In this document: one piece after another, positions 1 to 10,617 of the stretch | Layout of the letters: each line of letters starts with the position of its first letter | Numbering within the stretch: the stretch's first letter is position 1 | NCBI GenBank assembly: GCA_030015575.1 | Contig: CM057339.1 | Coordinates: forward strand, 770,118,809-770,182,808 | Length of the DNA: 64,000 nucleotides | From: Agapanthus africanus | Taxonomy: Eukaryota > Streptophyta > Magnoliopsida > Asparagales > Amaryllidaceae | Direction: 5' to 3' | Translations under genes and position numbers: made by a program | The notes under the pieces: generated by a model | Told to the model about the DNA's origin: nothing | The model's input: only the letters and a program-made list of their open reading frames with translations | Databases searched by the model: none

Positions 1-1203
1 CATGTACCGATTCATCGAATCAACACTTGATTTGATGTCCCGGTTCATATCTAAATATCGCGAGAATATAATACGGTATCTCATATCGCATTATCCTCGG
101 TCCTGCACATATCACATATGTGCCTCTACTCCGTTTTGCCTGAGCCAAGAAACCTCTGTGTAGGACTCTAAAGAATCGTCAATACGCCGGTAGCAGGTGA
201 TGATCATATCAAACACCCACAAGCTGCAAGCGGTCAGCTAAACGTAACAGCCACCTAGGAATTGAGCGATCAGAAGATCAACAAGCTAGCATGTCCGTTC
301 TCCTGTGAATCCAATCAGTAACACTCCCATACAGTCCGGTCTGTTCGTCTGATATGTCGCATATCAAGTCTAGGGGTGGTATACGTCAGACCCCAGTAAC
401 CGATAAGTCGTGTCGATGTGAGGCTCATAACAGGTCGAGAAACTACTAGTAACACTTACCAGTATATCTCTATATCAGCCCTGGCCAGGGACTTCCAGTT
501 ATAGCCAATCGAACACAGCACAACATCAACTCCCTATACCGGGAGAGACGAATCCCCTCCTATCGCTCATTGCCTCCATGTGATTCGGGACTGTACCCAA
601 AAGCCACCGTTTTGCACGCCCTCTTGGACGTGGTAAGGTGGAAATCAAAGCACAGTAGGAATCACACAAGACTCTATGACGATCTCGGGTCTACAGACTA
701 CCCTGTACCAGTGTCACCGGAGAACTGCCATCTGACGTGTGGTATATCACCATCTGGGAGTTCTCGGCGAGTCCGTCCAGTGTACCCAGTCTCCACTGAA
801 CACTCGTACACCATCTTTGATGTCAAACACCGATGGATATGGGATCATCCATCGCCCATCATATGGGTCAAGATGCGTATACGCTAGTCTACTCTGGTGT
901 ATCGATGCCCTGTCTCGATATACCCTCGACTAGGAACAGTTATAGGATGTACTCATCGACTACTATGGCCCCACTAGTATGATCTCATCATAGTCCTAGT
1001 AGTCGAGTACAGATCCTAAGGGCTTTATCAACATGTGAGAGTAAGACAGTAAACCAATACAAGTCAACATGTTAAGATAAAGTGAAACCAAATAGCATAC
1101 TATCATGACGAGCAAGAAAGTCCTCTCTGTATATATCCAAGCATCCATCATAATATACATCATATATACAACAATGGCCTCTAAGGCATATACATAACTA
1201 ACA
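1..1203 (-). repeat. Copia 3' LTR (cut by window edge)
   Basis: Read on the minus strand, the LTR begins TGTTAG at 1203, directly after a GGGAGATTG polypurine tract. It continues off the left edge, so its length is more than 1.2 kb. The same sequence recurs in reverse orientation at 3889 to about 4940. Shared blocks include GATAGTATGCTAT, GAGACAGGGCATCGATAC, CACTGTGCTTTGATT and GTCTCTCCCGGTAT. No gene lies here. Confidence 0.75.
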
Positions 1204-1221
1204 ATCTCCCACTTGCACTAA
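1202..1221 (-). other. Copia polypurine tract
   Basis: The minus strand reads AGTGCAAGTGGGAGATTG immediately before the LTR start TGTTAG. CAAGTGGGAGATTGTT is the usual PPT/LTR junction of plant Copia elements and primes plus-strand DNA synthesis. It fixes the element's orientation. Confidence 0.8.
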
Positions 1222-1759
1222 GGCCAGCTGCTGTAGTATCTCATACCTAGCATCCCGAATAATCTCTCAAACTGTATCTGGGGAATGGCCTTTGTGAGTG
1301 GATCCGCAATGTTATCCTTCGTATCTACTCTCCTGACCTCGATCTCCCGGCGATCAACTATCTCCCTGATCAGGTGATACCGCCTCAGAATATGTCTGGA
1401 CTTCTGATGGGATTTGGGTTCCTTGGCCAAAGCCACAGCTCCATTGTTATCGCAATACAGAGGTATTGGATGTTCAATGGATGGAACCACACCAAGTTCA
1501 CTAATGAACTTCTTCATCCAGACAGCCTCTTTGGCAGCATCGTTGGCAGCGATGTATTCAGCCTCCATCGTCGAGTCTGCAACGGTATCCTGTTTGGAAC
1601 TCTTCCAACATACCGTCCCTCCATTGAGGGTAAAGACAAATCCCGAGTGCGACTTAGAGTCGTCCTTATCACTTTGGAAGCTGGAATCGGTAAAGGACTC
1701 CACCCGAAGTTCTCCGTTACCATACACCAAGAACATGTCTCTAGTCCTTCGCAAGTATT
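1218..1759 (-). pseudogene. Copia RNase H domain
   Basis: The minus-strand reading frame carries the Copia RNase H signature: TDSSFQSDKDD at the N-terminus, DSTMEAEYIAA around the catalytic Glu, YCDNNGAVALAKEP, then SRHILRRYHLIREIV and DPLTKAIP near the end. The domain degrades the RNA strand during reverse transcription. It is one frame away from the upstream RT part (frameshift near 1757), so the polyprotein is broken. It stops just before the PPT, as expected for the pol C-terminus. Confidence 0.88.
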
Positions 1760-2122
1760 GAGAATGTTCTTCACAGCTGTCCAGTGACTCTCTTCAGGAT
1801 CTGCTTGATACCGACTCACTACACTTAGTGAGTATGCTACATCGGGTCTGGTACATAGCATCGCATACATGATAGAGCCTACTGCCGAAGCATAGGGTAT
1901 CCCTTGCATGCGAGCTCTCTCCAAATCAGTCTTGGGAGACATCTCTTTGGAGAGAGTGAGTCCAGAGATCATGGGTTGGTTCCCACGCTTGGATTCTTCC
2001 ATACTAAACCTCTTTAGTATGGTGTCAATGTACCTGGATTGGGACAATACCAGTATCCTTTTGGATCTATCTCTATAGATCCTAATCCCCAATATGCAGG
2101 AGGCATCACCTAGATCTTTCAT
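1760..2122 (-). pseudogene. Copia reverse transcriptase, C-terminal part
   Basis: Continuation of the RT in a second frame: MKDLGDASCILGIRI, LSQSRYIDTILKRF, then IPYASAVGSIMYAMLCTRPD and VVSRYQADPEESHW, which are the conserved thumb/connection blocks of plant Copia RT. The upstream frame ends at 2119, so a frameshift near 2120 separates it from the catalytic part. Homology is lost after about residue 121, where the RNase H frame takes over. Confidence 0.85.
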
Positions 2123-3888
2123 TGAGAATCTTTGTGATAAGAAGAGCTTGACTTGACTGATTGCAGCATAGGAATATCATTTCCTATCAAGAGTATGCCA
2201 TCCACGTACAATACGAGGAAGACAACCTTACTCTCTGCTACCTTCTTATAGACACAAGGTTCATCTATGTTTTTGATGAAGTCAAACTCTTTGACTACTA
2301 CATCAAAACAGATGTTCCAACTCCGCGATACTTGCTTTAACCCATAAATAGATTTAAGCAGCTTGCACACCTTTTCGCTGCTCCCACTATCTACGAAGCC
2401 CTCTGGCTGAGTCATGTACACGCACTCTTCTAAATCACCATTTAGAAAGGCGGTCTTAACATCCATTTGCCAGATTTCGTAGTCATGGTATGCAGCAATG
2501 GCAAGTAAGATCCGGATGGACTTAAGCATAGCCACTGGAGAAAAGGTTTCGTCATAATCCACACCTGGTCGTTGACGAAAACCCTTTGCTACAAGTCTAG
2601 CTTTGAAAGTCTCAACTTTTCCATCTACACCAAATTTCTTTTTAAAAATCCACTTGCTCCCAATGGGTTTTACCCCTTCAGGAGCATTTTCCAAAATCCA
2701 TACTTTATTGGTGTACATGGATTCCATCTCAGATCGCATTGCATCCAGCCATTTCACAGAGTCACCACTCGTGATGGCCTGCTCGAAACTGGTCGGGTCA
2801 TCATCTTCCATGATGCAATCCTCGCTTCCACCATCAACGAGAAAACCGTAGTATCTTTCAGGCGGATGAGAAACCCTGCTAGATCGGCGGAGAGGCTGGG
2901 GTTCGTCGGGTACTACTGAATCCTCTGGTTCCACTAAATCTTCAGTTGTAGTTTGTGTTGCTGGAACCTCTTCCAGCTCTACCTCATCGCCACTAATTTC
3001 TTTTATAAGAAATTCCTTTTCTAAAAAGGTGGCATGTTGAGCAACAAACACCTTTTGTTGTTCACTGTGGTAGAATAGATATCCATACGAATTGCTTGGA
3101 TATCCTACAAACTTACAAAGAACTGATCGTGTCTCGAGTTTGTCTGGATTTTGCTTTTTAACATAAGCCGGACAACCCCATATCTTAACTCTTTTAAGAG
3201 ATGGTCTCTTTCCATTCCATATCTCATATGGAGTGGTAGGCACTGATTTAGTTGGAACTCTATTCAATAGGTATATGGCTGTCTCCAGCGCATACCCCCA
3301 GAAGGAAATAGGTAACTCAGCTGTACTCATCATAGAGCGCACCATATCTAATAGGGTGCGATTCCTCCGCTCCGATACACCGTTGTGCTGTGGTGTATAA
3401 GGAGGAGTAAGCTGAGAGAGAATCCCATTCTCTTTTAGATAATCTAGGAACTCATTGCTTAAGTATTCACCTCCTCGATCAGATCGAAGAATCTTAGTAC
3501 TTTTGCCCGTTTGATTCTCTACTTCGTGCTTATATTCTCTGAATTTCTCAAAAGCTTCAGACTTGTGTTTCATCAGGAACACATATCCGAATCTTGAGAG
3601 ATCGTCAGTGAATGTAATGAAGTAGGAAGAACCGTTCCTGGCATGCGTAGACATGGGACCGCATACATCACTATGTACCAGTCCTAAGAGTTCGATAACT
3701 CTTTCTCCGTGTCCACTAAACGGAGCTTTGGTCATTTTTCCTTTGAGACATGAATGGCAAGTATCATAAGATGATAATTTGAACGGATTCAAATAATCAT
3801 CCTTATGTAACTTAGCCAGTCGTGTCGCATTGATATGACCAAGTCTACAATGCCACAAGAAGGATACCGTTAGAACAGTCTTACTCAA
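2119..3888 (-). pseudogene. Copia integrase and reverse transcriptase, N-terminal part
   Basis: A 589-codon open frame. In order: GAG-pre-integrase (WHCRLGHIN near residue 13 and CHSCLKGKM near 45); integrase core, with HSDVCGPM and D/D/E residues in TFTDDLSRF, SDRGGEYLS and PYTPQHNGVSERRN; then RT (WLDAMRSEME, GVDYDETFSPV, QMDVKTAFLNGDL, PEGF, YGLKQ). The RT active site reads YVDG instead of YVDD, which would remove a metal-binding Asp. The frame opens exactly where an inverted LTR begins (3889), so the gag and protease half has been lost by rearrangement, not by point decay. Confidence 0.9.
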
Positions 3889-5893
3889 AATGATAGTATG
3901 CTATCTGGTTTATCTTTATTATCGTGTACTATTTCAGAGGACCTTACAGGTCACTATTGCACGTTGATAGAGCCCTTAGGATTCTTGCTTGACGGCCAGC
4001 AGTATGATGGCGATCATATACATGGGAGCTGGGGTCTATAAGCACATCCTTAAAAGGTCCCTAGTCGTGGGAGTTTTCGAGACAGGGCATCGATACTCCA
4101 GAGTAGACTAGTGTATACAGTCGAGACCCCGACGAGGGGCGGTGGCCGGTCTCACAAGCCACTGGTGTCAGTTGGTTCACCTAAGATGTATACAGGTGCT
4201 CATTGGGTTATGAGTACACCGGACAGGACTCGCCGGGAACATGCTAGTTGGTCTTATACCAGACGTCAAATAGCAGTTCCCTGGTGACATGTGTACAGGT
4301 TAGTTCATCGACCTGAGATCGTCATTTGTCTCGTGTGAGTTCCCACTGTGCTTTGATTACTACCCTACCACGGCTCAAAGGAGTCGTGCAAACAGTTTTT
4401 AGTTGGGTACAGTCCCGAGCCACATGGAGGCAGTGAGCGGATCTGCAGGGGTTCGTCTCTCCCGGTATTGGGGGTGAGGTCGCGATGTGTCTAGGAAAGC
4501 CATTACACGAAGTCCTTGGCCAAGGCACAGGATTTACTGGTAGGTATTCCAGTAGTATCTCAGGGTGTTCTGGGCTACACTCCGACACGACTTGTACCGC
4601 TTTTGGGGGTCTGACTTTTACTAACCCCCTAGGCCCGCCATGCGATGCTCATAGATGAACGGACCAGACTATACGGATATTGTCACTGACAGGCTCAGTA
4701 GGGTGTCAGGATGAGTTCGCTCATCGACGCCCCTTTTGGTCAATACCTGGTAGCCCGTTACGTATGGCTAATATCTCTCACGTGCTAGTGGTTAAATCCA
4801 TAACCAAAGTATTGACGAGTTTTTAGAGTCCCCCACAGACCAGTTTCTCAAGTTTCGGGCGAAACGCTGTAGAGGCCGTATGGAGATATAGCAGGGTTCG
4901 ATCAGATACGTGCGGTATTGCACGGATCATGATCGGACGGATAATACTAGCGGGCTTTGGTTTAAGCCGGATCCTAGTATTGTACAGTGTAGATTTTGTC
5001 TCATTGCATTTGTATTCAGTGGGAATACAAATGCGGGTATGTATATACAGTCGCGAGGTTTTCCTGTAATTTATTACGGGATCAGTTTTTTGAAGTTTCC
5101 AGTTTGCATTCCGTTTCGGCCAGTTTTCCTTTGTTCCTTCACGGCCGGACTTTTGTGATGGGAGGGGCTAATTTGCATATTTGCAAATTAGCATTGTGGT
5201 GGGGGGTTTCTTGTAAATGGATGATTATGATAGATATAGCATCTTTGTTTTTTCTTTCATCATGGCTTGCATTAATGGTGAGAAGATTGAAGGGTTTTAT
5301 GATGCGAGGCTTGATTTGGCTTATGCTCACCATTTTGTTCTCCTCTTGTGATCACCCCCCTTCATGGTATTTTTCCCCCTTCATATTTTTGGTGAGGCCG
5401 GCCACATTTTTGTGGGATGGGAGAGATTATTTTTGGGTGTGGAAATTCTTCATCTCATTCTTGGCTTACACCAAAAATCCCAAGTTCATTTCAAAGCTCA
5501 TTCCATCTCCATCAAATGGCAACTTCAAACCCCAAGAGACAAAACATTCTACACTTATCCTACAGCATCCTTGGGCACGTCGGCTCGCCAACTTCGTGCC
5601 CGAGCTGCCTCGGTCCAGAGGTGGGAGCCCGTAAAAGAACCCGGCGATGTGGTGCCCTTTCCGATGAGGAGATGAAGATCGGAGATTCCGCGAGGAGATC
5701 GGGATGGAGGCCGAAGACCGAAGGACACGGATCGCTCGGTATAGCTTCCTACACATTCTCTAGTTTGCTAGAGCTAGGTTAATGGCCCGATCCGGGTTTT
5801 AGTGCGCGGTGGTGCCGGTTCAAAAGTTTTGTAAAAGTTTCGTTTCCGCATTCCGGCGTCGGATTGACGGCCGGGGCGCTGCCGTGCACTTAC
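3889..5893 (+). repeat. Second Copia-type LTR, inverted relative to pol
   Basis: From 3889 the plus strand follows the reverse complement of 1-1100 with moderate divergence, for example GATAGTATGCTATCTGG at 3892, GAGACAGGGCATCGATACTCC near 4080, CACTGTGCTTTGATTAC near 4346 and CGTCTCTCCCGGTATTG near 4455. Roughly the first 100 bases of the LTR are missing. Beyond about 4940 there is no counterpart in the window. The tail to about 5.9 kb (repeat-like, with short ORFs I do not recognise) is assigned by continuity only. Confidence 0.55.
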
Positions 5894-5961
5894 AGTTCTT
5901 GGGATTTTTCTTGAGAGTTTGGACAGAGTTTGTGAGTGAGGGTGTGTGTGAAATGGAGTGG

Positions 5962-5969
5962 TATTTATA
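5962..5969 (-). promoter_or_regulatory. LTR TATA box
   Basis: TATAAATA on the minus strand, followed by ACCACTCC. The same box and flanks occur at 51514-51521 and a close version at 16212-16219, always on the strand in which the LTR family is transcribed. Likely the LTR core promoter. Confidence 0.5.
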
Positions 5970-6325
5970 GAAAAATCTAGGGTTTAGGGTAGATGAAAGG
6001 GTGGGAAAATTGTATTAAATTTTGTATTTAAAAAATTAAAAGAGAGTGTTTTAATTCTCTGTTTAATTTCAGAGGTTTTAAATAGTGCAGGGGGAGTGGG
6101 GTAGGCTAAAAGTCTCAGAGGAGTGAAGAAAATCGTCGATCCGACTCAGTCGGACCGGTGCCGCCGGCCCGAGTCGGGCCTGGTCTCGACGCCACGTGTC
6201 CCCCGTTGATCAGTCTATCTCCTGGGCCAGTTTGTTTTATATGTGACTTTTGGTTTTTACGAGTTATGCACGTGTAAACTCTTGGGATTCTAAAAATTTA
6301 AAAGAAAACTAATTAAAAAATAATG

Positions 6326-6395
6326 TGGCTAATGGGATTTGAACTCTGGTGCTTTGGTTCAGCAGTGCAAGGTCTTACCAATGAGCTACAAGCTC
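6326..6395 (-). other. tRNA-like segment inside LTR
   Basis: On the minus strand: TAGCTCATTGGTAAG resembles a Pol III A box and GTTCAAATCCC a B box, about 30 bases apart, with the tRNA-like phrase ACCTTGCACT between them. A diverged copy lies at 51895-51965 in the solo LTR. Either a captured tRNA/SINE head or an LTR-resident internal promoter. No full cloverleaf is evident, so it is not called as a tRNA gene. Confidence 0.45.
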
Positions 6396-6502
6396 CTTCT
6401 TGCTATTAAAAAGCAAAACAAACTTATAACTTGTGCTCAGGCAAAAGTACCCCTTTTTGTATTTTTGAAAAAAATTTGTACAGAAAGTTTAGTGTTGTTA
6501 CA

Positions 6503-7891
6503 AACCCCGTTTTAGTTGTCTACCTTAAATAGGCAAGCACCCACTTTCTCCGGCTACTAAGGCTCAAGAGAATTGGTCCCGTTTAAATCTATATTTACTA
6601 GGGTCCTTATGGTAATTTAATATAACTTGAGGGGTTTTATAAAAAATATTTTTAGTATAAAAATGATCCTCAAGTATTTATTTATCGTATTTAGGGTTTT
6701 CATGGATGTAACTTTTAAAAGGGAGGTAATCTAGTGAAATAATACTTAATTGAATAGTTCATGGTATTTTTGTGAATTTGACTTGCATGGAATCTTGATG
6801 GTATTTTCATGAAATTGTAATTCTTTTCTTTTGTTTAGAAAATATGGAATTTATTATATATTTAAAATAGATGGTTTTATAATATTTATATATAATTATT
6901 AAAAATAAAATTTATTTATTAAATAGAAAATCACGTTTTTCTTAAAAATTGTATTAAAAATTCCATCGAGATTGTATGTTCCGTGAGAAGGTCTGCATCT
7001 CGCTCTACTACTCCCGAGGATGTGCGATAACCCGCACCATCCCGATCGGATTCCCCAAAAGTGGGCTGTAGAGACATAATCATAAGGAATTTAAAATAAC
7101 GCAATTTAAAGAATACGGTTTTTTTAATAGTTTATGGTATTTTCATAAAAAATATGATTCAGAAAAGTTCATGGTATTTTAGTAAAAATATAACTTGGAA
7201 AGATTTAGGGTATTGTAAAGAAAATACTATTTTTCCAAAGTTCGTGGTATTTTAAATGAAAATATAAATTCTTAGGAGTTGATGGTATTTTTGTGAAATA
7301 CCAAAATTAGCAAAAATATGGTTTTACATGTTTACCATTAATTTTATTTTTGAGAAAAAACAATATATTAAAATTTACTATAATTTTTCCATGTTTTAAT
7401 AATTAAGGAACTAATTATCGATAACCTTTATTTAACCGTAGAATAATTACATTTATTCCTGCAAAAGTTGTCCTGGTCATGATAGTCGCCTTATGATTTA
7501 GTTCAATATTTCCAAGCATGAATCCGGGGTTGTTCGTTACCCCGTGATTTTATCGTGAAGAATAACTGTTAAAAGTTCGTTATATTATTAGAGTTTAATA
7601 TCGTTTTTAATCGTCAAAACTCGTAAAATAGATAATACAGTTAAAATATCATAATTAGGTCATAGAATTTTTTTCACAGATATATATTTTAATTATGAAG
7701 ATAACAGGGGGTCAAGTGTTGAGAGATCTTACCTGAAATGATCTAGGAAAATAAAAGTCGGTGAACGTCGGGTTGTACGAGAAAAAAGATATCTTGAAGC
7801 CGTGAATTTTTATGCCTTTGAGGCTTGGTCCAGAGTGTAGAGGACTCAAAGAGAAAGCTCTGGAATTTTTTTGGGATTCATCATCGACGAC
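6503..7891 (-). repeat. Gypsy-1 family LTR, middle fragment
   Basis: Closely matches 14780-16160 in the same orientation, starting CCCCGTTTTAGTTGTC and ending at the shared GGCTTGGTCCAGAG block. It is A+T-rich with repeated phrases such as ATGGTATTTT. It ends at the sequence ATTCCTTG that opens the inverted gag repeat. Non-coding. Confidence 0.65.
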
Positions 7892-7932
7892 ATTCCTTGA
7901 ATCCATCCTAACCCTATTTTTCTTTCAAGGTT

Positions 7933-8483
7933 ATGGATTCTCCCAACAATACGAGCACCAACGTGAATAGAAACACCCCATCTACACATCTACCACTTAC
8001 ACTTACCGTAGCAGCTCCTATCAACGAGCAGAAGGTATTGCTCGAGGCAATCAAGAGTCTCTTGGAAGGACAGCAGCAGCAAACTGCTATACTCCTGAAT
8101 CGCCCAGAAACTGAGGCACCCGGTGTGAAGCAATTCCGGGTACTGCATCCTAAGCAATTTTCTGGGGAAGAGAGCCCTTTGGAAGCTGAAGAATTGGCTC
8201 AATCCATTGAGGACGATCTGGCGGCAGCACAAGTGCCAGACATTGCTTGTGTAAGAGTTGTGAATCTGCAACTTACTGATAACGCCCGGGTATGATGGAA
8301 GGCGGAAGAAAGCCGTCTTACTCAGCCGATCGAATGGAAGACCTTTCGCGACATGTTCGACACGAAGTATTTTCCAGAGACTGCCCGATTCGACATGGAG
8401 CATCAATTCATCCACTTACAACAAGGCTCTATATGGAGCAAATCCGTGGATGTGTATGATGTTGAGTTCACTATGTTGAGCAG
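7933..8483 (+). pseudogene. Gypsy gag, first exon (capsid N-terminal half)
   Basis: Starts MDSPNNTSTNVN, preceded by CTTTCAAGGTT. Residues include a Q-rich stretch (LEGQQQQTAI), RVLHPKQFSGEES and, after a stop, the retrotransposon gag block PIEWKTFRDMFDTKYFPE, FDMEHQFIHLQQGS and YDVEFTMLSR. This is the retrotrans_gag fold that builds the cytoplasmic particle. A TGA at 8293 replaces the Trp codon seen in the reversed copy at 11368-12538. The frame ends precisely at an exon/intron-like junction at 8484, where the family would continue with the residues found after 8552. Confidence 0.8.
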
Positions 8484-8552
8484 GTAAGATATGTCTCAAA
8501 TATTCGATTTTCTAATGTCACATACTACACAGCTAACATAAGACCGTAACAG
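8484..8552 (+). other. Putative 69-nt spliceosomal intron in gag
   Basis: Donor CAG|GTAAGA, branch-site-like CTAAC at about 20 bases before the acceptor, and acceptor AACAG|G. The segment carries in-frame TAA codons. Removing it joins TMLSR to FAAHLIPTAE, the contiguous gag motif of related elements. The reversed gag copy holds the same 69 bases (11878-11946). The Gypsy-2 gag in this window has no insertion at this position (RLSCFSP continues uninterrupted). Confidence 0.65.
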
Positions 8553-9220
8553 GTTCGCAGCACACCTCATACCGACTGCTGAGATCAGGGCTAGAAGATT
8601 TCAGTAAGGGTTGGATCCGGAGATCCAAGCTGCATTAGCTACAGGGGATTTCCCAACCCATGATTTGGCTTTGAAGGCTGCCCATCGATATGAGGCAGTG
8701 GTGAAGAAGAAGGGCAGACCTCAATCTGCCGGTGTGAAGCGCCCTGCTACTCTGATAGCAGGAGGAGCCTTTTCCAGGCCACCGTTTGTACCCAGGAGAC
8801 CGGGAGTACCAAATAACCGGCCCGGTCCAGACTTTTGTTTTTACTGCGAAAGAAATGGACACCTGGCGAAGGATTGTAGGCATGCTAATCGCCTCTGCTT
8901 AGTCTGTGGCTCATCCACACATGATATTGGGTCTTGTCCTCACAGACTCAATCAGAATTAGGCATCTAAACCAGCAATCACCTATCCACAGCGGCCAGTT
9001 ATCCAGGCACCTGCTCCACGACTCGCTCTCCCTGCACCACCTCCTCGCGGACCACCGACTGCACCTCCTCTTCGTCAGTTCCATCAAGCCCAACGGAACG
9101 TACCTCAAGGACAGAGGAACGACCAGAGGAATTCTCCTCCAGCAAGAAGGAATGTACTAAGACGATAGGCTTTTACAATGACTGTGGAAGAAGCTGAGGC
9201 AACTGGCCAAGTCATCGCTG
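8553..9220 (+). pseudogene. Gypsy gag, second exon with two zinc knuckles
   Basis: Continues gag with FAAHLIPTAEIRARRFQ, DPEIQAALATGDFP and a basic segment. Two CCHC knuckles follow: CFYCERNGHLAKDC and CLVCGSSTHDIGSC, both with C-x2-C-x4-H-x4-C spacing, which bind genomic RNA. A proline-rich linker leads to TMTVEEAEATGQVIAG, the usual run-in to protease. Stops at 8605 (TAA), 8959 (TAG) and 9163 (TAG) break the frame. At the first two the reversed sister copy keeps Gln codons. Frame is otherwise continuous to the second intron at 9221. Confidence 0.82.
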
Positions 9221-9309
9221 GTAACACTTTCTTTTCAAGCTTTCTTTCAGTCTACATACCTACCTACATATTTTCCCCCTATACCTAAAACCTATCTCAC
9301 ACAACTTAG
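9221..9309 (+). other. Putative 89-nt spliceosomal intron between gag and protease
   Basis: Donor GCTG|GTAACA and acceptor CAACTTAG|GTACA, with a pyrimidine-rich interior. Its length is not a multiple of three and it contains an in-frame stop, so unspliced RNA would terminate. Removal joins VIAG to TILVASLLALALFDTG in frame. Gypsy-2 in this window reads straight through the same site (VISGTILVYS), with CAG|GT in genomic DNA at the intron position. Confidence 0.65.
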
Positions 9310-9759
9310 GTACAATCTTAGTAGCCTCTTTACTTGCCTTAGCACTCTTCGATACTGGAGCATCTCATTGCTTTATGGCGCAACGGTTCGTCCGAACTCA
9401 TGCGATTCCAGTTAAACCGCTCGTATCTAGCTGGAATGTCAGTTCAGGGAACGACATTCTAAAGGCAACTATGGGATACGACCTGTGTCCAGTGGTTTTT
9501 TGCAGCAGATAATTTTATGCCGACTTCAAGGTGCTAGACATACCAAACTTTGATATAGTTTTGGGTATGGATTGGCTCGGAACTTTCTACGCTACCATTG
9601 ACTGTCGTCAAAGGAGGGTAGTGTTCTAGATTCCAGAGCATCCGGTCTCTTATTTCAAAAGTGGAGACCGTACCCTGGAGCCTAGCACATACAAAGCAAA
9701 ACCGAAGAAGGCTGTGATTGCAACTCTACAAGCGGACGAAGGATCAAAGCCATAAGTAG
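9310..9759 (+). pseudogene. Gypsy aspartic protease
   Basis: The retropepsin-like domain starts right after the second intron, with active-site FDTGASH at about 9348-9368, then a flap region and IVLGMDWLG, the conserved C-terminal block of Gypsy protease. It would cleave the Gag-Pol polyprotein. In-frame stops occur after CSR (about 9508), after RRVVF and after GSKP, so it is dead. Followed directly by the RT. Confidence 0.82.
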
Positions 9760-10617
9760 TTCGAGAGTTCGACGATGTATTTCCTGAAGACATATCAGGT
9801 TTGCTTCCCGATCGAGCTCTTGAATTCTGCATTGATTTAGTACCTGGAGCACAACCGGTGATCAAAGCACCATATCGCCCAACTCCTGAAGGTTTGAAAG
9901 AGATCCGCACTCAGCCGAACAAATTATTGACGAAAGGATGCATTCGTCCCAGCACTTCGAGTTGGGGATCGCAGGTTTTACTTGTGAAGAAGAAAGAAGG
10001 TTCATATTGAATGCGCATTGATTATAGAGCTCTGAACGAAGTCACTATCAAGAACAAGTATCCGCTACTGCGTACCGACGACCTGTTCGATCAGCTAAGT
10101 AGATCTTGTATTTTCTCTAAATTAGATCTTCGTTCGGGTTATCATCAGGTGAAGGTCAAGGAATCTGATATCCACAAAACGGCTTTCAGAACTCGTTATG
10201 GACATTACGAATTTCTTATGATGCCATTTGGAGTGACCAACGCACCGGCGATATTCATGAACCTTATGACTCAAGTTTTCCGGGAGTACTTAGACATGTT
10301 TGTTGTCATCTTCATCGACGACATCCTGGTGTATTCTAAGAGTCGGAAAGAACATGTCGAGCACCTACGAATGTTTGGAAACTTTACAACAACATCAATT
10401 ATATGCTAAGTACAACAAGTGCGAGTTTTGGCTAGATCAAGTCGGTTTTCTTGGACATATTGTATCAGGCGATGGAATCTCTGTAGATCCAGCTAAACTA
10501 GCAGCAGTAAACGAATGGCCGACACCGAAGTCAATGAAGGACATTCGAAGCTTCTTGGGATTAGCAGGATATTACAGAAGGTTTATTGAAGGATTGTCGA
10601 AGATTGCAACACCCTAA
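9760..10617 (+). pseudogene. Gypsy reverse transcriptase
   Basis: RT blocks in order: [95 protein letters not shown], the catalytic FIDDILVYS, then CEFWLDQVGFLGHIV and [17 protein letters not shown] is normal for chromoviruses. A stop (TGA) precedes MRIDYRA at about 10008 and a small frameshift occurs near 10375. All motifs are in the plus strand. Confidence 0.9.

Larger units (their letters stand above)
1..5893 (-). mobile_element. Rearranged Copia LTR retrotransposon
   Basis: A Ty1/Copia element whose pol lies on the minus strand with the canonical order GAG-pre-integrase, integrase, RT, RNase H, then PPT and 3' LTR at the low-coordinate side. The gag and protease regions and a properly oriented 5' LTR are absent. 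Where they should be (3889 onward) lies a second, diverged LTR of the same family in the opposite orientation. The element therefore cannot be autonomous. The right-hand limit is uncertain because the second LTR grades into Gypsy-1 LTR sequence near 5.75-5.9 kb. Confidence 0.75.
5894..6502 (-). repeat. Gypsy-1 family LTR, promoter-proximal fragment
   Basis: Homologous to about 51.48-52.07 kb of the complete solo LTR at 49292-52070. On the minus strand it starts TGTAACAACAC at 6502, then carries the tRNA-like segment and the TATAAATA box in the same order as the solo LTR. At 6502/6503 it abuts a different part of the same LTR family, so the LTR is permuted here rather than intact. Confidence 0.6.

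Noticed and set aside
5139..5782. Overlapping ORFs up to 212 codons at 5.0-5.8 kb
   Set aside because: No protein motif, several frames equally open, and the sequence is LTR-like. Not supported as genes.
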